A stretch of DNA of 64,000 nucleotides, from positions 40,300,001 through 40,364,000 of the forward strand of contig OZ017797.1 in assembly GCA_963969395.1 (NCBI GenBank), in the 5' to 3' direction. A program made the translations under genes and the position numbers. The notes below the pieces were generated by a model, which did not search any database, had not been told where the DNA came from, and was given only the letters and a program-made list of their open reading frames with translations. Source of the DNA: Pseudoscleropodium purum (lineage: Eukaryota; Streptophyta; Bryopsida; Hypnales; Brachytheciaceae). Shown in pieces: positions 1-10,699 of this stretch (its first letter is position 1; every line of letters begins with the position of its first letter).

Positions 1-3000
1 TGGAATATCTGTATCTACTAATTAACTCCTGAAAGGCGACCCTGTACAAGCACTGATGGAGCATACAGATTCAGTCTCAAACATTATTATTATTTTATTA
101 TTTTTTATAATTTGAAATAAACAAGAAGCACGTATCAAAAATGGTACAAGAGAAACCTGAGGAAGGTTACTCACTCATAGTCATCATTCTTTTTTTTGTC
201 AGCAGCTCCAAACTTCAATGTTGCTTTGCCTACCAGAAATAAGCACGGTCAATTTCCGCCAAAGCATCCACGCTATAGAACATATCATACTCATGACATC
301 CCAAGCGTTATTCTATCAAATTATAGCATGGTTACAATAATGAAACTAACAGTCAGTGTACCTATCTGATGTTTCTCCCAAGCTTCTTGTTCGGCCAGGT
401 TATTTGCTTTCTCCTCCCCCTCAACATCCCTGTAGAAAGGAACGCAATAAAATGAAATGATCAGCTTAGAACAACGTAAGGACCCACCAGCTTATGACCT
501 ACCAGCTTAATTTTTTCACAATGAGTTCAATTTACTAGTCACATAACGACTGATCCTAGTCAAGAGAATAACCTGTAGCGTTCCAGAGCAACAGCAAATC
601 TTTTGTCTTGTGTAACTCTGTCTGCCTTGTCGTACGCTTCAGGCATGTGATACTGCAGTCCAAATTCTGGAATTAGTAAGAGTATAGGATTCAAATATAT
701 CTGCTACTTTGACACTCATTCTCACAACACAAGAGATGCGGACAAACAAACTACTCTTTTTCTAAACGGAGAGCTTTCAGGTTGTACTTTAATCCTAATA
801 CTCCAAATCTTCACTTTCAAAAAAGTTACAAGCATGCATCAGAACAAAAGGAAACAAACTACAATTCAATACCCCGACAATATTGTCGACATCTTTTGCA
901 CGTTGCTTTGCCAGCTCATAAACTTCCTTCTTATACCTGCAAAAGAGAACAAAGATAAGGAATTCGCATACCAATAATCTCAGTCATGACAAACTTGATG
1001 ACCAGAACATCAAGGAATAATGTGTCTACAACAAGCCCAAACCTGCAACACATATCGAATGGACATTTCAAGAACCATGACTGAAAAAATAGAGTCTACT
1101 AACTTGTATTCCGCCCGCTCTTTGGCGGTCAAAGTCATTCCTCCAAATAAATGCTCTTCGTCGATCAACTCATCCCTGGTCACATCAAAGAAAATGCATA
1201 TGAAGACCATACAAATACCACTCAAGTAAACAAATGCTCCACAATGCGCCAACTACGGAATATAGTGCTAGCTGTCCGCATAATCCTGACGAAAATTCAG
1301 GAATGGTCAGTGTATGTCGAGAGTATGGAAATGCATTCGTGAAACCCTAAACCCTAAACCGAACCAAAAAAAGGTTTAAATCACTTACTCCAACTCCTGC
1401 AGTTTCATGGCTTCCCTCTTTTTAAGATACTCTTCCCTGGAAAAGTCCCTGCAATGCACAAAATTGACAATGATAAAGTTCCTTGTAAAAAATGATAAAA
1501 TTTCCCTGAATTTTGAAAGTATGTAGTTGACACTTCATTTTGCATCAGAGAAATGTGACATCCTACCTCAGAGTGGGAATAAGTTCCTTTCGGTCCTGAG
1601 CCTCACGTCGTCTCCTTGTCTCCTCTGCGTACAACGGAGATGATAGTAGTGAGTTCACAATACATTAGAAGAACGATACTAGAAATACCCTCTTTTTCAC
1701 TCACAAGCAAGGAGAAAGTTCTCACTACATTGAATAAAAAAGTAACAGCACAAGTCTAACCTTCTTGTTTCTTTGACAGCTTGAACTCGCCCAACTGCAA
1801 ATAATCAATCATAAACAACACTATTAATGTATTGTTTTTATTCAAACGACCTGTATCTTACAAGATGCAAAGGATGAACCAAACTAAAACATTAAAAAGC
1901 AGAGGTGTGTAATATTTCTTTTCACCTTCTTGGTTGAAGAAGCATCCTTCTCACGAAGACGTTCTTCCAGCTCCTCCTTCTCCCGTTGATCCTGCTCTCT
2001 GGCTCTTTCTTTTTCCGCCTGCAGAAGGAAAGCATTTAGTGTTGACCCAAAGATAAACTCAAACGCTGGTTTGTCAAGAAGTGCAAAATAATACATTAAA
2101 AAACCCTCACAACGAGCCATTCCTCGCTAACATCTGAAATCTCTAATCATGAAAATCAGTGTACCCCACAATTAACAACAGTACCTCTTCATTATCATCT
2201 GATTCTGGTTCAGCGCGTCTGCTCCGACCCCTCTTGATGACAACTTTCTGTAGAACAAAGAGCAAATTAAACACACGTAGTGAAAATGTACAATTGAGGT
2301 TAGCGAGAAGCTCCAAATCCAGGTTGCCGAATGCTATATTTTAGGTGCTAAAAAATGCAAGCAAACCTCGTCCTCGTCCACATCTTCTTCCCGTTTTCTT
2401 CGGAGACGTTTCTTCTGCTTTTTCTCTTCCTTCTTCTCGTCTTTCTTCTGCTTGTTTTCTGCCACTTCTCTCACTGCCTCTTCCTCTTCGTCGTCATCCG
2501 CATCCAGCAGTTGATACTGCTGTTGCTTTCTTGCAAAAGCTGCCGCCTCTTTTTCAGATTTTTTATATGCCTGCTCCAAATGACAAAACCATTGAACTTC
2601 CTCTGAATGTTCGCATGGGACAAAAACTCAACACTCAAATCACAGTAAACCCTAAAGGCACTTGCTTCTAAGTTATCAGACAAGGCAGCAGCGAAGATAA
2701 AATCGACGTGTGCATGTCTCATCTGCATATATGTGTTGAAAACAGAAATACAAAACAATTTTCACCAAGGTTCAAAGTCCGCTTTGGGAGCTAATAGTCG
2801 ATCATAGTAACATCCACGACATCCATTCAAATTCTAATTAGTAACTGGTTCCAACTACCCTAAACCCTAAACCCTAAATTCCAAGTGCCTGATGAAATTC
2901 ATATGCCAAAAGTGTACAGTAAAACCCTAGACAATAATCTCAGAAATTAATCTAAACGAATGCAGAATTGTAGAATCGGAGAGATCGAGGATAGCAACGG

Positions 3001-3216
3001 CACAGCCATACATCGGCGGTCGCAGCTACGGTAACGTTTCATACGGTTCAAAATTAGGTTGAAATCACAACTACAGCTCGCACAAAAAAATTCCCACCAA
3101 GAACGACGAAAACAATTCAAGCAAAAAAATCAGCAGGCGCGGAAAATTTCAAGTGTCGGATGAGTTTCAAGAACCTCATTAATTGCCTTCATGGCCGCAA
3201 TCCCTGTCTGCGCCAT
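1..3216 (-). CDS. DEAH-box pre-mRNA splicing helicase (Prp2/DHX16/DEAH1), 5' part only
   Basis: This is the N-terminal, pre-helicase part of the spliceosomal DEAH ATPase that remodels the activated spliceosome before the first splicing step in the nucleus. I read twelve coding exons on the minus strand: 3175-3216, 2367-2570, 2185-2247, 1926-2018, 1761-1794, 1567-1624, 1389-1448, 1104-1175, 873-936, 573-652, 362-429 and 175-229. All have GT..AG introns and the phases agree, giving about 297 residues. Family landmarks are the QQYQLLDADDDEEE stretch, an acidic/basic charged region, DELIDEEHLFGG, RYKKEVYELAKQ, YHMPEAYD, then EQEAWEKHQIGKATLKFGA. The ATPase core lies beyond the left edge. The first exon (MAQTGIAAMKAINE) is inferred from phase only. 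The usual N-terminal fold of about 80 residues that begins with a WV..KL-type motif was not found. Family identity is firm; the start is uncertain. Confidence 0.88.
2858..2878 (+). repeat. Interstitial telomere-type repeat (three CCCTAAA units)
   Basis: Three perfect plant telomere-type heptamers lie in the long first intron or leader of the helicase gene. A shorter run (about two and a half units) lies at 1342-1360 in a later intron. Such telobox sequences often occur near 5' ends of plant genes for translation and RNA metabolism; a regulatory role here is inference. Confidence 0.75.
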
Positions 3217-3575
3217 GGCCACAGTCCCTCGCAACGCATCCAGAATGCCGAACAATAACAACAACAATAGCTCCGAAAGCTGCAACACTAACAACAACGC
3301 AGACAAACAGCTAAACCACGGTCCACGCCTACTCTTCGCCGAACTGCCGGTGTGAACGGGACTCCTTTATCCAAACAGGCAGTTATACTGTGACATGTTA
3401 CTTTTGCTTTTCATTTTGCATTGTTTTGGACCACTAATTTCTCAAAATTTCTAGAAATTCTCAAAATTTTGAGATAAATAACTTCAACCACTCTTAGTAG
3501 TTGGCGTACAGGGAGAATCTATTTCTTTAGGGTTCTATGTTGGATTACAAAAAGCTAATCCAAGTGACATCTAAG
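3217..3575. other. Short intergenic gap between the helicase 5' end and the retrotransposon
   Basis: This stretch should hold the promoter and leader of the minus-strand helicase gene. It has a CAA/AAC-rich segment near 3255-3300 and becomes AT-rich after 3400. I see no convincing TATA box or other gene. The gypsy element's target duplication begins immediately at 3576, so the element inserted within about 360 bases of the putative helicase start codon. Confidence 0.5.
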
Positions 3576-3580
3576 ACTAC
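3576..3580. repeat. Target site duplication, left copy (ACTAC)
   Basis: The five bases before the left LTR are identical to the five bases after the right LTR (19449-19453), as expected for gypsy integration. They fix the element boundaries. Confidence 0.9.
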
Positions 3581-5731
3581 TGTGGTTAGGTTTTTGGAAT
3601 CCCTATTCCAAACGCTACCAAATTCGAATATCAGGGAATGATCTATGTAAGGTTAGTGTAGTGTGTTCAAATGTCACTTTGTACTTAAGTTTTGAAGATA
3701 GAATAAAAATTCCTTCTTATTCCCACTAACTAGCCCAAGAAACACTCAACAGTCCATTATAAGATAAAAGACTCAGCATGCATGTCCCTGTCCTGTCTAG
3801 TGTTGTAGGGCTCATGGCAATATGTCTAGAACAATATGTCAAGGTGGACTGACTTGTTTATGTATGCAATGCAGGACTTGACCTCAATACAGCCCACTAT
3901 AGTATTTTGAAACTAGTACAAATATACGTCTATAGTATTTCAAAAGAAATTAGAATTTAGGGTTTAGAAAGTCTTACAATGGGTTACCCCTCAACAACTC
4001 TAGGGACAATATTGGCTAATAACAAGGTTAGCAACTACCTACAATACACAAAATTCAAACTTACAACATGTATATGCAATTTTCAATACAACACTCTAAT
4101 AACATTGATGCAAGACAAATAATAAATTCCTAACTCTAATTCTAATTCTCAAATAGATCAATTCCAAACCAGAAGTACGGCCATACGGCCATTCGAAAAA
4201 TTTTGACCTTTATTTTAATTTGTTTTTAATGAATGATTTTGAATTTTAATTAAAAGCCTTTTAAGCCCCATTTTCGTACACCAGTTGATATCCTGCAATT
4301 CCCAAACTCCCGGTCGGGTAACAACACCATCGAATTTCAAGTATCAACTGAGGTTTCGTCACCTCGATTGAGACTATCCGAGATCCCAACCCTAACTCAG
4401 GACCTCATCGAGCACCTCACTCGATCCTAGGACCTGAATCCCGATTCCTCGCTCCGGCGTCCTGCACTCTTTCTGGCCGAATTCCCGATTGATAATTCGA
4501 TTTTTTTATTTGTACATAATTCCTTCAGATCTTGGCTTGTGATGTCCAAGCAATCTACTCCAGATCAAAAATCGACCGAATTGCTGAAATTTCCAAAAGT
4601 TGATGAGGAGATTCAGAGATACTGCGACTACGCAAATTTGATCGTAATTTGCCAAATTGTGCACAATTTCTCCCTCTTCTGGTTTCTCCCGCAACCACAC
4701 GACAATGAGGATCAGAGTTTTGGATCACGAATTCAATCCGAAGTCAAATTTTACCCCTCTTCGTCACCTCAATTGCCGCTGCTGCTTGTGCCTTCCAAAT
4801 CCCTAATTTCTTCCCTAGTTCTAATCCACCTTCCCTTGCAAATTCCTCACTCAAGTTTTGAAACAGGTTCAAATCAAACAACACACTTGAAAGACATACA
4901 CATCACTCTTTCCAGTTACAAATTGGAGCAATGATTTGAAAATTTGGAATCCGTTGAAACAGTCAGGCGTTGTTCTTACTCCTTCCGATTTACGCCCCAA
5001 TTCTAGTTCTCGAATAAAATCCAGATTCTTCCAAGTTTTGCTTGTATTGGCTTCAGAGATTCGTACAACAGGTTTCCGAGCAGCGCTTGTTTTCCTCCTT
5101 GCCTGGCCGTGATGCTAGATGTGCAATTCCGACCCACAGCCTCTTTCCAGAAGTGCTCCGACGCGCTCTCAGATCAACAATCCATCCCAATCGAAATTAT
5201 ACACAAATTTCAAACAGCGCTCAAAAAAAAAATTGACCACACCGCACCTCGACAATTCCAGCACAATTTTGAAAAACAACACTTTTTATTAATCAATAAT
5301 GAAAACAGTACAATATCAGCGCAAAATTGTAGCAATGAAGGTTACACAGCACAGGGAGATGAAGAAGAAAACGCGAGAGAGAGAAATTGAGGAAAACAGT
5401 AGGGATTAATGCTGAATTCCAGGGGTGATTGGAGAGGTCGCAGCGCTCGCGATCGACAAGGTGTTCACCGCGCCTCTTGAATCCCTAATTTTATCTTTTT
5501 CTTTTTCTTCCTATTTTTCTTTATCTTGGGACTTTAATTTTAACTTTGCCTTTGTCTTTTTCCCCTTTTAACTATTGTTTTGACTATCTACCAAAGTATC
5601 TTTTGACTTTTTGGAACTTTTAGTGTACTTTGGACTACTTTAACACTAAATACTCAAAATATATATAAATAATATAGGAAATGTTATAGAAAATTGAAAA
5701 AGTTCTATAAAAATTGAAAAACTAGACTACA
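3581..5731 (-). repeat. 3' LTR of the gypsy element (left copy)
   Basis: This copy is 2151 bp and collinear with 17298-19448. It starts TGTGG and ends ACTACA on the plus strand; the first bases differ by one transition from the right copy. The short open frames inside it occur identically in the other LTR and look like chance ORFs. On the element's strand an AT-rich TATA-like stretch lies near 5660-5690, in what would be U3. Confidence 0.95.
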
Positions 5732-5745
5732 TAGCCCTCTACTTA
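5732..5745 (-). other. Polypurine tract next to the 3' LTR
   Basis: On the element strand this reads TAAGTAGAGGGCTA, directly before the LTR start TGTAGT. A purine-rich tract here is the expected primer for plus-strand DNA synthesis. The core AAGTAGAGGGC recurs at the end of pol (9308-9320). Confidence 0.7.
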
Positions 5746-5897
5746 GCCTATTGACGTCCCCGTCAATAATGTCTAGGTCTCTTATTTCTATCTCTATCTT
5801 GTAACTTAATATTCTTTTTCAAAGCCTTGGCACAAGCTTTCTTGACATCTTCATCCCGATCAAGCAACTGTGGATTGTGTTCCCGCTGGTTCTCAAG

Positions 5898-7763
5898 TCA
5901 ATTCTGGGTAGGTAAGAATCTGTTATTATTAAACTCATTTATAAAACATTTTTGAGCTCCCCACAAGAAATGAATTAGTGACATAAGCTCCAATACTTGA
6001 TGCCATCGAGCACTGTGATACTGTAACTTCATCATAATATGGAATTCAGGTTGCAAAGGATCATACTTATTCACATTTATAATAATACCAAACTTAGTAC
6101 ACATATAATGTAAATAGTCACAGAACACTACTGCTCGAAAACATACTGGATCCGTATGAGTAATATGTTGCTCATGAAAAGCTGCATAGGCTTGTGCACA
6201 TAACATAGGTGTAGTAAAAATACCAGGTATCACAGGCCAATTATACTCAACTGAATCTAAAGTGGCCTTGGGATTCCACTTATATCTTCTCTGATAGTGG
6301 CAAAAATGGGAATTGGTACTTATAGATGGTGGTGGATTTGTTTGCCGTTTGTCAGATATTTTCAAATAAACCTTATCATATGGTATATTTTCTTTCCTGG
6401 ATAACCCATAATCTTCACCCAACCACTCCAATGCTTTCCAACTGGGTACAGGTCTCTCAATAGTCATATCATTGAACATAGTAGAATATTGACCCAGAAA
6501 TAAACAGGTAAGTATGGATCCTTGTACCGGAAGTCTGGTATTCAACCACCCAGCAGGTACATATGATGGTGGAGGTAGCTTGAATATAGAACTCTCTCGT
6601 GTACGATGAAACTTAATTTGTCCTTTGTTATAAGCATCTAGAGTAGTATATAATCTGATATAAGTCTGTTGAATGTTATAAACAAAGTGACTAGTAGTCA
6701 ACTCACCTCTCTGAGCCACTGCTTCCCTATTTGCCACTGCTTGCAATAAAACTTCAAGACTGCCTTGTGAAGCTCTGGTAAAAGTCAATTGACTCTGTAG
6801 AAAGTGGAGTTCTCGCTTCCACTTAGCCCATATCTCAGAAGATGTATAAAAACTAGGATCAATCTCATCTTGATGATCTATAATCCACACTAGTCTTTTG
6901 GGTACAGTAGATAAATCCACAAGTCTTCTGCGTCGTAGTTCCTTTTCCAATTGTATATAATAACATAAAGCTCTAGCACCCAAATCAGCTATTGGATAGT
7001 ATAATGGTTCCCAGCTAGTCAAGACCAAGTCTTCACGAATCAACATCTCACATAATAGATTTTGCATGTTCTCAAACTTACTAGCTGTTTCCCATATAAC
7101 TTGAAATTGGTCTGGACTTAACCTTTGTTCTTTACATAGATCTAAAATATTCAAACATATAGTACTTTGGAGCTCATATGCTCTATACAAAGAAAAAGTA
7201 GGTGCAGACTTAAGTTGACTCTGCCATATACTCTGATGTAGTCTAGATAATGTGGAATCCATATCAATACTCTCATCAGTCTGGATACATAGAGATATTG
7301 TAGATACTGGAACACATGGATTCACCAACTCTGTTGAACTCTTCAAAATTTCTTCTTTTAATTTCTTCTTTTCTTCTTCTAATAGTTCAACTTCATGAAG
7401 AGAATTAGTGTAAGCCTCATCCATATCATTTCTGACATTTTGAACATTATTGAACTTTGTTCTCCATAAATTACACTCATCAATCTTACTTTTAAGCCTT
7501 TTCTTAAAATGATTTTTATATTCCACATTCAAAGTCTCTAGTACTTGAACTCTTTCTTTTAATTTGGTTGCTCTACTTTTATAGATATGAACTTCCAAAC
7601 TCAAATGGTTTACTTTTTCTTTATAAACTTCAATCTCTTTTCTCAAATTATCAATTAAGACTGAACTAGACTTAGATTTTGATGAAGTAGAAGAAATTGA
7701 ACCTAATGATGTTTCTTTCTCAATCTCACGTGATATGGTGGGACTTTGCAACATGATGTCCAT
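5898..7763 (-). CDS. Extra ORF downstream of pol in the gypsy element: 621-residue coiled-coil protein, unknown function
   Basis: This is an intact 621-codon frame between pol and the 3' LTR, the place of the env-like ORF in Athila-type elements. I chose the first in-frame ATG at 7763; seven codons upstream are also open. Residues from about 20 to 165 are rich in K, E and L with heptad-like spacing, suggesting a long coiled coil (IDNLRKEIEVYKEKV, LEEEKKKLKEE). About 450 residues of mixed, probably globular sequence follow, with many W and Y. I see no convincing signal peptide or membrane anchor, so a viral-type envelope is not supported. It resembles no family I can name. It has no stops although the neighbouring gag-pol is badly damaged. 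It may be expressed from a spliced RNA, since about 1.5 kb of non-coding sequence precedes it. Confidence 0.8.
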   Translation of the reverse strand: MDIMLQSPTISREIEKETSLGSISSTSSKSKSSSVLIDNLRKEIEVYKEKVNHLSLEVHIYKSRATKLKERVQVLETLNVEYKNHFKKRLKSKIDECNLWRTKFNNVQNVRNDMDEAYTNSLHEVELLEEEKKKLKEEILKSSTELVNPCVPVSTISLCIQTDESIDMDSTLSRLHQSIWQSQLKSAPTFSLYRAYELQSTICLNILDLCKEQRLSPDQFQVIWETASKFENMQNLLCEMLIREDLVLTSWEPLYYPIADLGARALCYYIQLEKELRRRRLVDLSTVPKRLVWIIDHQDEIDPSFYTSSEIWAKWKRELHFLQSQLTFTRASQGSLEVLLQAVANREAVAQRGELTTSHFVYNIQQTYIRLYTTLDAYNKGQIKFHRTRESSIFKLPPPSYVPAGWLNTRLPVQGSILTCLFLGQYSTMFNDMTIERPVPSWKALEWLGEDYGLSRKENIPYDKVYLKISDKRQTNPPPSISTNSHFCHYQRRYKWNPKATLDSVEYNWPVIPGIFTTPMLCAQAYAAFHEQHITHTDPVCFRAVVFCDYLHYMCTKFGIIINVNKYDPLQPEFHIMMKLQYHSARWHQVLELMSLIHFLWGAQKCFINEFNNNRFLPTQN

Positions 7764-9307
7764 ATTCTTGATTTGTTTACTCAAAACTTGACATGTCAGA
7801 AGAAAAACTTAACTAACTTGTTTGACATATAGATACTAATACACAACATTAAGATAGGAGTATAAGAATAGTAATAATAGGTAAGGAGCTAATTGTTCTT
7901 TTATATCAAATAATATACTATATACATATGTTTAGACATAGACAACATAATAGACAGTCATTTGATAGATTGAACTAGCCTCTAAGTTTCAACACTGAAA
8001 TGATATGAAGGAAAACTGCCTGATTGTTCTTTTCTTATTATTGACCTAAAATGAGATTTAAGGATAACTATAAATAAGACAGAAAATAACAAGAAAAGAC
8101 TAGACTTGGGTATGGTATTGATTTTTGTTTTCTTCACCCATTCTGTTGTCTATCTTATTTCTTCCTTTTTAGCTTCAAATTCCTTACAAATGAGTCTAAC
8201 AATACTCAATCCTATTTTTCCACTCTTTTTCTCTTACTCTCATTTTCTCTTATTATAGTGTAATTCTTTCTTTTAATTCAGTCAATCCTCACTGCTCACA
8301 AAAATCACTCTTAATCTTCTTGTCTCTCAAACTCTCTGTAGAATCATTCTCAAACGTAAATTTCTTTTGTGGAATTTCCTATTTATTTCAATAAATGTTT
8401 AAAATTTGTATATAGGATTCACGTTAGGATTTTCTAAAACGAAGTTAGAAAGCTTTTTATTTATCATGTTTTCAAGAATGAAGATTATGTGATTATTTCT
8501 AGATCCCCATTTATTATTAGAACGAGGCTTCCAATTTCTGTCTTCTCTCGGGAATTTTGCCTTTATATAATTGGAACTCACCTTTATTTTATGCTCATTT
8601 TCTTTCAACTTCCTTTATTTCATTCTGAAGTGGGACCAAGGGTAAGGTTTCCTTACTTATTTTTCACTCATCAAGTTATTATCATGTTTCAGCACTTGAA
8701 GTACTAGAAGAAAGAATCAAACCAAAAGTTTGGTCACTTCTTATTCCATCTTGTTCTTATTTTATCATGTTTTTCTTCATTTTCTTTCAAGGCAATTTCT
8801 CTGGATAATTACAAGTTTCTTAATTTTTCACGTTAACTTCAAGAATAAAAAGACAATGAGGGAAGGTAACTAATTGTTCTTCTCTCCAACTAACATTTTG
8901 AAAATGAAAGTTATTTAAGAGGTCTCTCCAATTTCTTTATCATGTTCTCTCTTATTTTTTTTTTTCATTTGCATTATTCTTATAACTTTACTCATTATCC
9001 AACTTGAGATAGTTAGATTATTCTTTTACACAATTGATACCTGTATGTTGTTTGCTAATGAGATGCACTTGTTTATCAGCAATGCTTTCTACAAAATTCA
9101 AAAATTTGAGAAAAACTAATCGTTAATGCAATTTCCATTATCTGTAACCATTTCTAAGCAGAAATATTTCTTGTCTATATCTTTTATTCAGTATAACAAT
9201 TACTTAGGCAGTTCTAAAATCTATTACAAATGTGCTGATATGTTGTTGTTGTTGTTATTTTTTATTTTTTATTTTTATTTTTTAAAATTTATACATATTT
9301 TTAGCCT
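7764..9307. other. Non-coding spacer between pol and the extra ORF
   Basis: This is about 1.5 kb of AT-rich sequence inside the element without an ORF of note. The phrase CTAATTGTTCTT or close variants recurs (about 7889, 8015, 8870). The spacer could hold a splice acceptor or an internal promoter for the extra ORF, but nothing seen proves either. Confidence 0.5.
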
Positions 9308-9320
9308 GCCCTCTACTTAA
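9308..9320 (-). other. Second polypurine-tract-like motif at the end of pol
   Basis: The plus-strand string GCCCTCTACTTA is identical to the one at the 3' LTR polypurine tract (5734-5745). It lies 14 bases past the pol stop codon. It could be an internal plus-strand priming site or mark where the downstream ORF block was joined. Confidence 0.6.
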
Positions 9321-9334
9321 ATCATAACTTGTCC

Positions 9335-10699
9335 TCAAGTTATGTAAGGTTTTAGGCGATAGCCATTGTATCTTGTAGAATGTATTACCCCTGCAAAATC
9401 TTGCAATTCTATAGACCCATTGGGGTATACATTCAAGATTTTGTATGGTCCAAACCAGCGCATTTTGAATTTGCCTGGAAATTTTTGGAATCTACTGTCA
9501 AATAAAAGGACTAAGTCATTAGGATGCAACTCTTTAGGTTTGAGTTTGCTATCATAATAACTTTTCCTACGGTTTTGAGTTACTAGCATGTTTAAGTAGG
9601 CCTGACGCCGAGTCTCGTCCAATTTTTCTAACATTGAGTAACGTTCTTTCAGCGAGTCTTCTTCCCCTAGTTTATGTTCAATTGCAATTCGTAAGGATTG
9701 GATTTCTAGTTCAATTGGCAAAATGGCCTCTTGACCATAAACTAGTTGAAAAGGGGTACATTTGGTAGTTACCTTGTACGCACACCTATAAGCCCATAAG
9801 GCATCTAGGACTCATGCATCCCAATCTGTGTTAGAGCCTTGAATTGTTTTGGTAATGATTTTACAGAGTATTCCGTTAGTCTTTTTTGTCTGACCATTTG
9901 CTCTTGGGTGATAAGGACTTGTTTTTCTGTGTTTAATCAAATATTTGTCAGTGAGTTTAGCAATGGTGTCATTCAGAAAGTGAGTGCCTCTATTACTCAC
10001 AAGCTCTTTTGGACAACCAAACCGTGTGATGATATTTTCATATAGGAATTTGGCGACAATTTTGGCATCGTCCGTTTTAGTGGCAGAAGCTTCTGCCCAT
10101 TTTGTAACATAGTCTGTGGCGACTAGAATATATTGTTTCCTACCGTTTCGACTTGGGGGTTTAATTGGGCCGATAAAGTCAATACCCCATTTCTCAAAAG
10201 GTATTTGAGCTAAGATAGGTGTTAAGGGCATTGAATTACATTGAGTAGGTTTCCCCACACGTTGGCATGGATCACATTTTCTAGCATATAGGGTAGCATC
10301 AGCAAACAATGTAGGCCACCAATAGCCAGATTGTAGTGCCTTTTGGGCAATGACTAATCCAACAAAGTGCCCTCCACAGACATCACTGTGACATCCTTCT
10401 AGGATTGAAGGTACTTCACTTGGATTAATACAACGTCTTAATAATTCATCTCTATTCTTTTTGTAGAGAACGTTTTCTATTAGTGTGTAAGGTATTGCTC
10501 TATAAACTAATCGTCTCTTTTGCTTTTCTATATATTCCGCAGGAATTTGTCCAGTGGAAAGATAATAGATGATATCTGCATATTCAGTTGGAATGACATC
10601 TATTTGGAATAAGTTGGCATCTGGAAAACTATCGTCAATGGGTTCTGGTCCAACTTTTGGGTTAATTCGAGATAGATGGTCTACATTCACATGACTCTT
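9335..10699 (-). pseudogene. Integrase part of gypsy pol, broken
   Basis: The product would insert element cDNA into the genome. Domains in order are an HHCC zinc-binding region (H..H then CDPC, near 10270-10390), the catalytic core starting WGIDFIGP, and a C-terminal domain with WFGPYKI. A TGA stop at 9812-9814 interrupts the frame between core and C-terminus, and a TAA at 10700-10702 separates it from RNase H. The second catalytic aspartate is Asn (SNRGTHF, near 9992) and the expected glutamate is Lys (GQTKKTN, near 9883). Only the first acidic residue remains, so strand transfer activity is not expected. No chromodomain follows. The protein runs to the stop at 9335. Confidence 0.9.

Noticed and set aside
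4506..5390. ORFs of 64-131 codons inside the left LTR, repeated in the right LTR (18223-19107)
   Set aside because: They are identical because the LTRs are identical; frames overlap on both strands and show no domain or coding character.
5898..7763. Calling the extra gypsy ORF a viral envelope
   Set aside because: Position suggests it, but there is no visible signal peptide or transmembrane anchor, and the N-terminus is a coiled coil.
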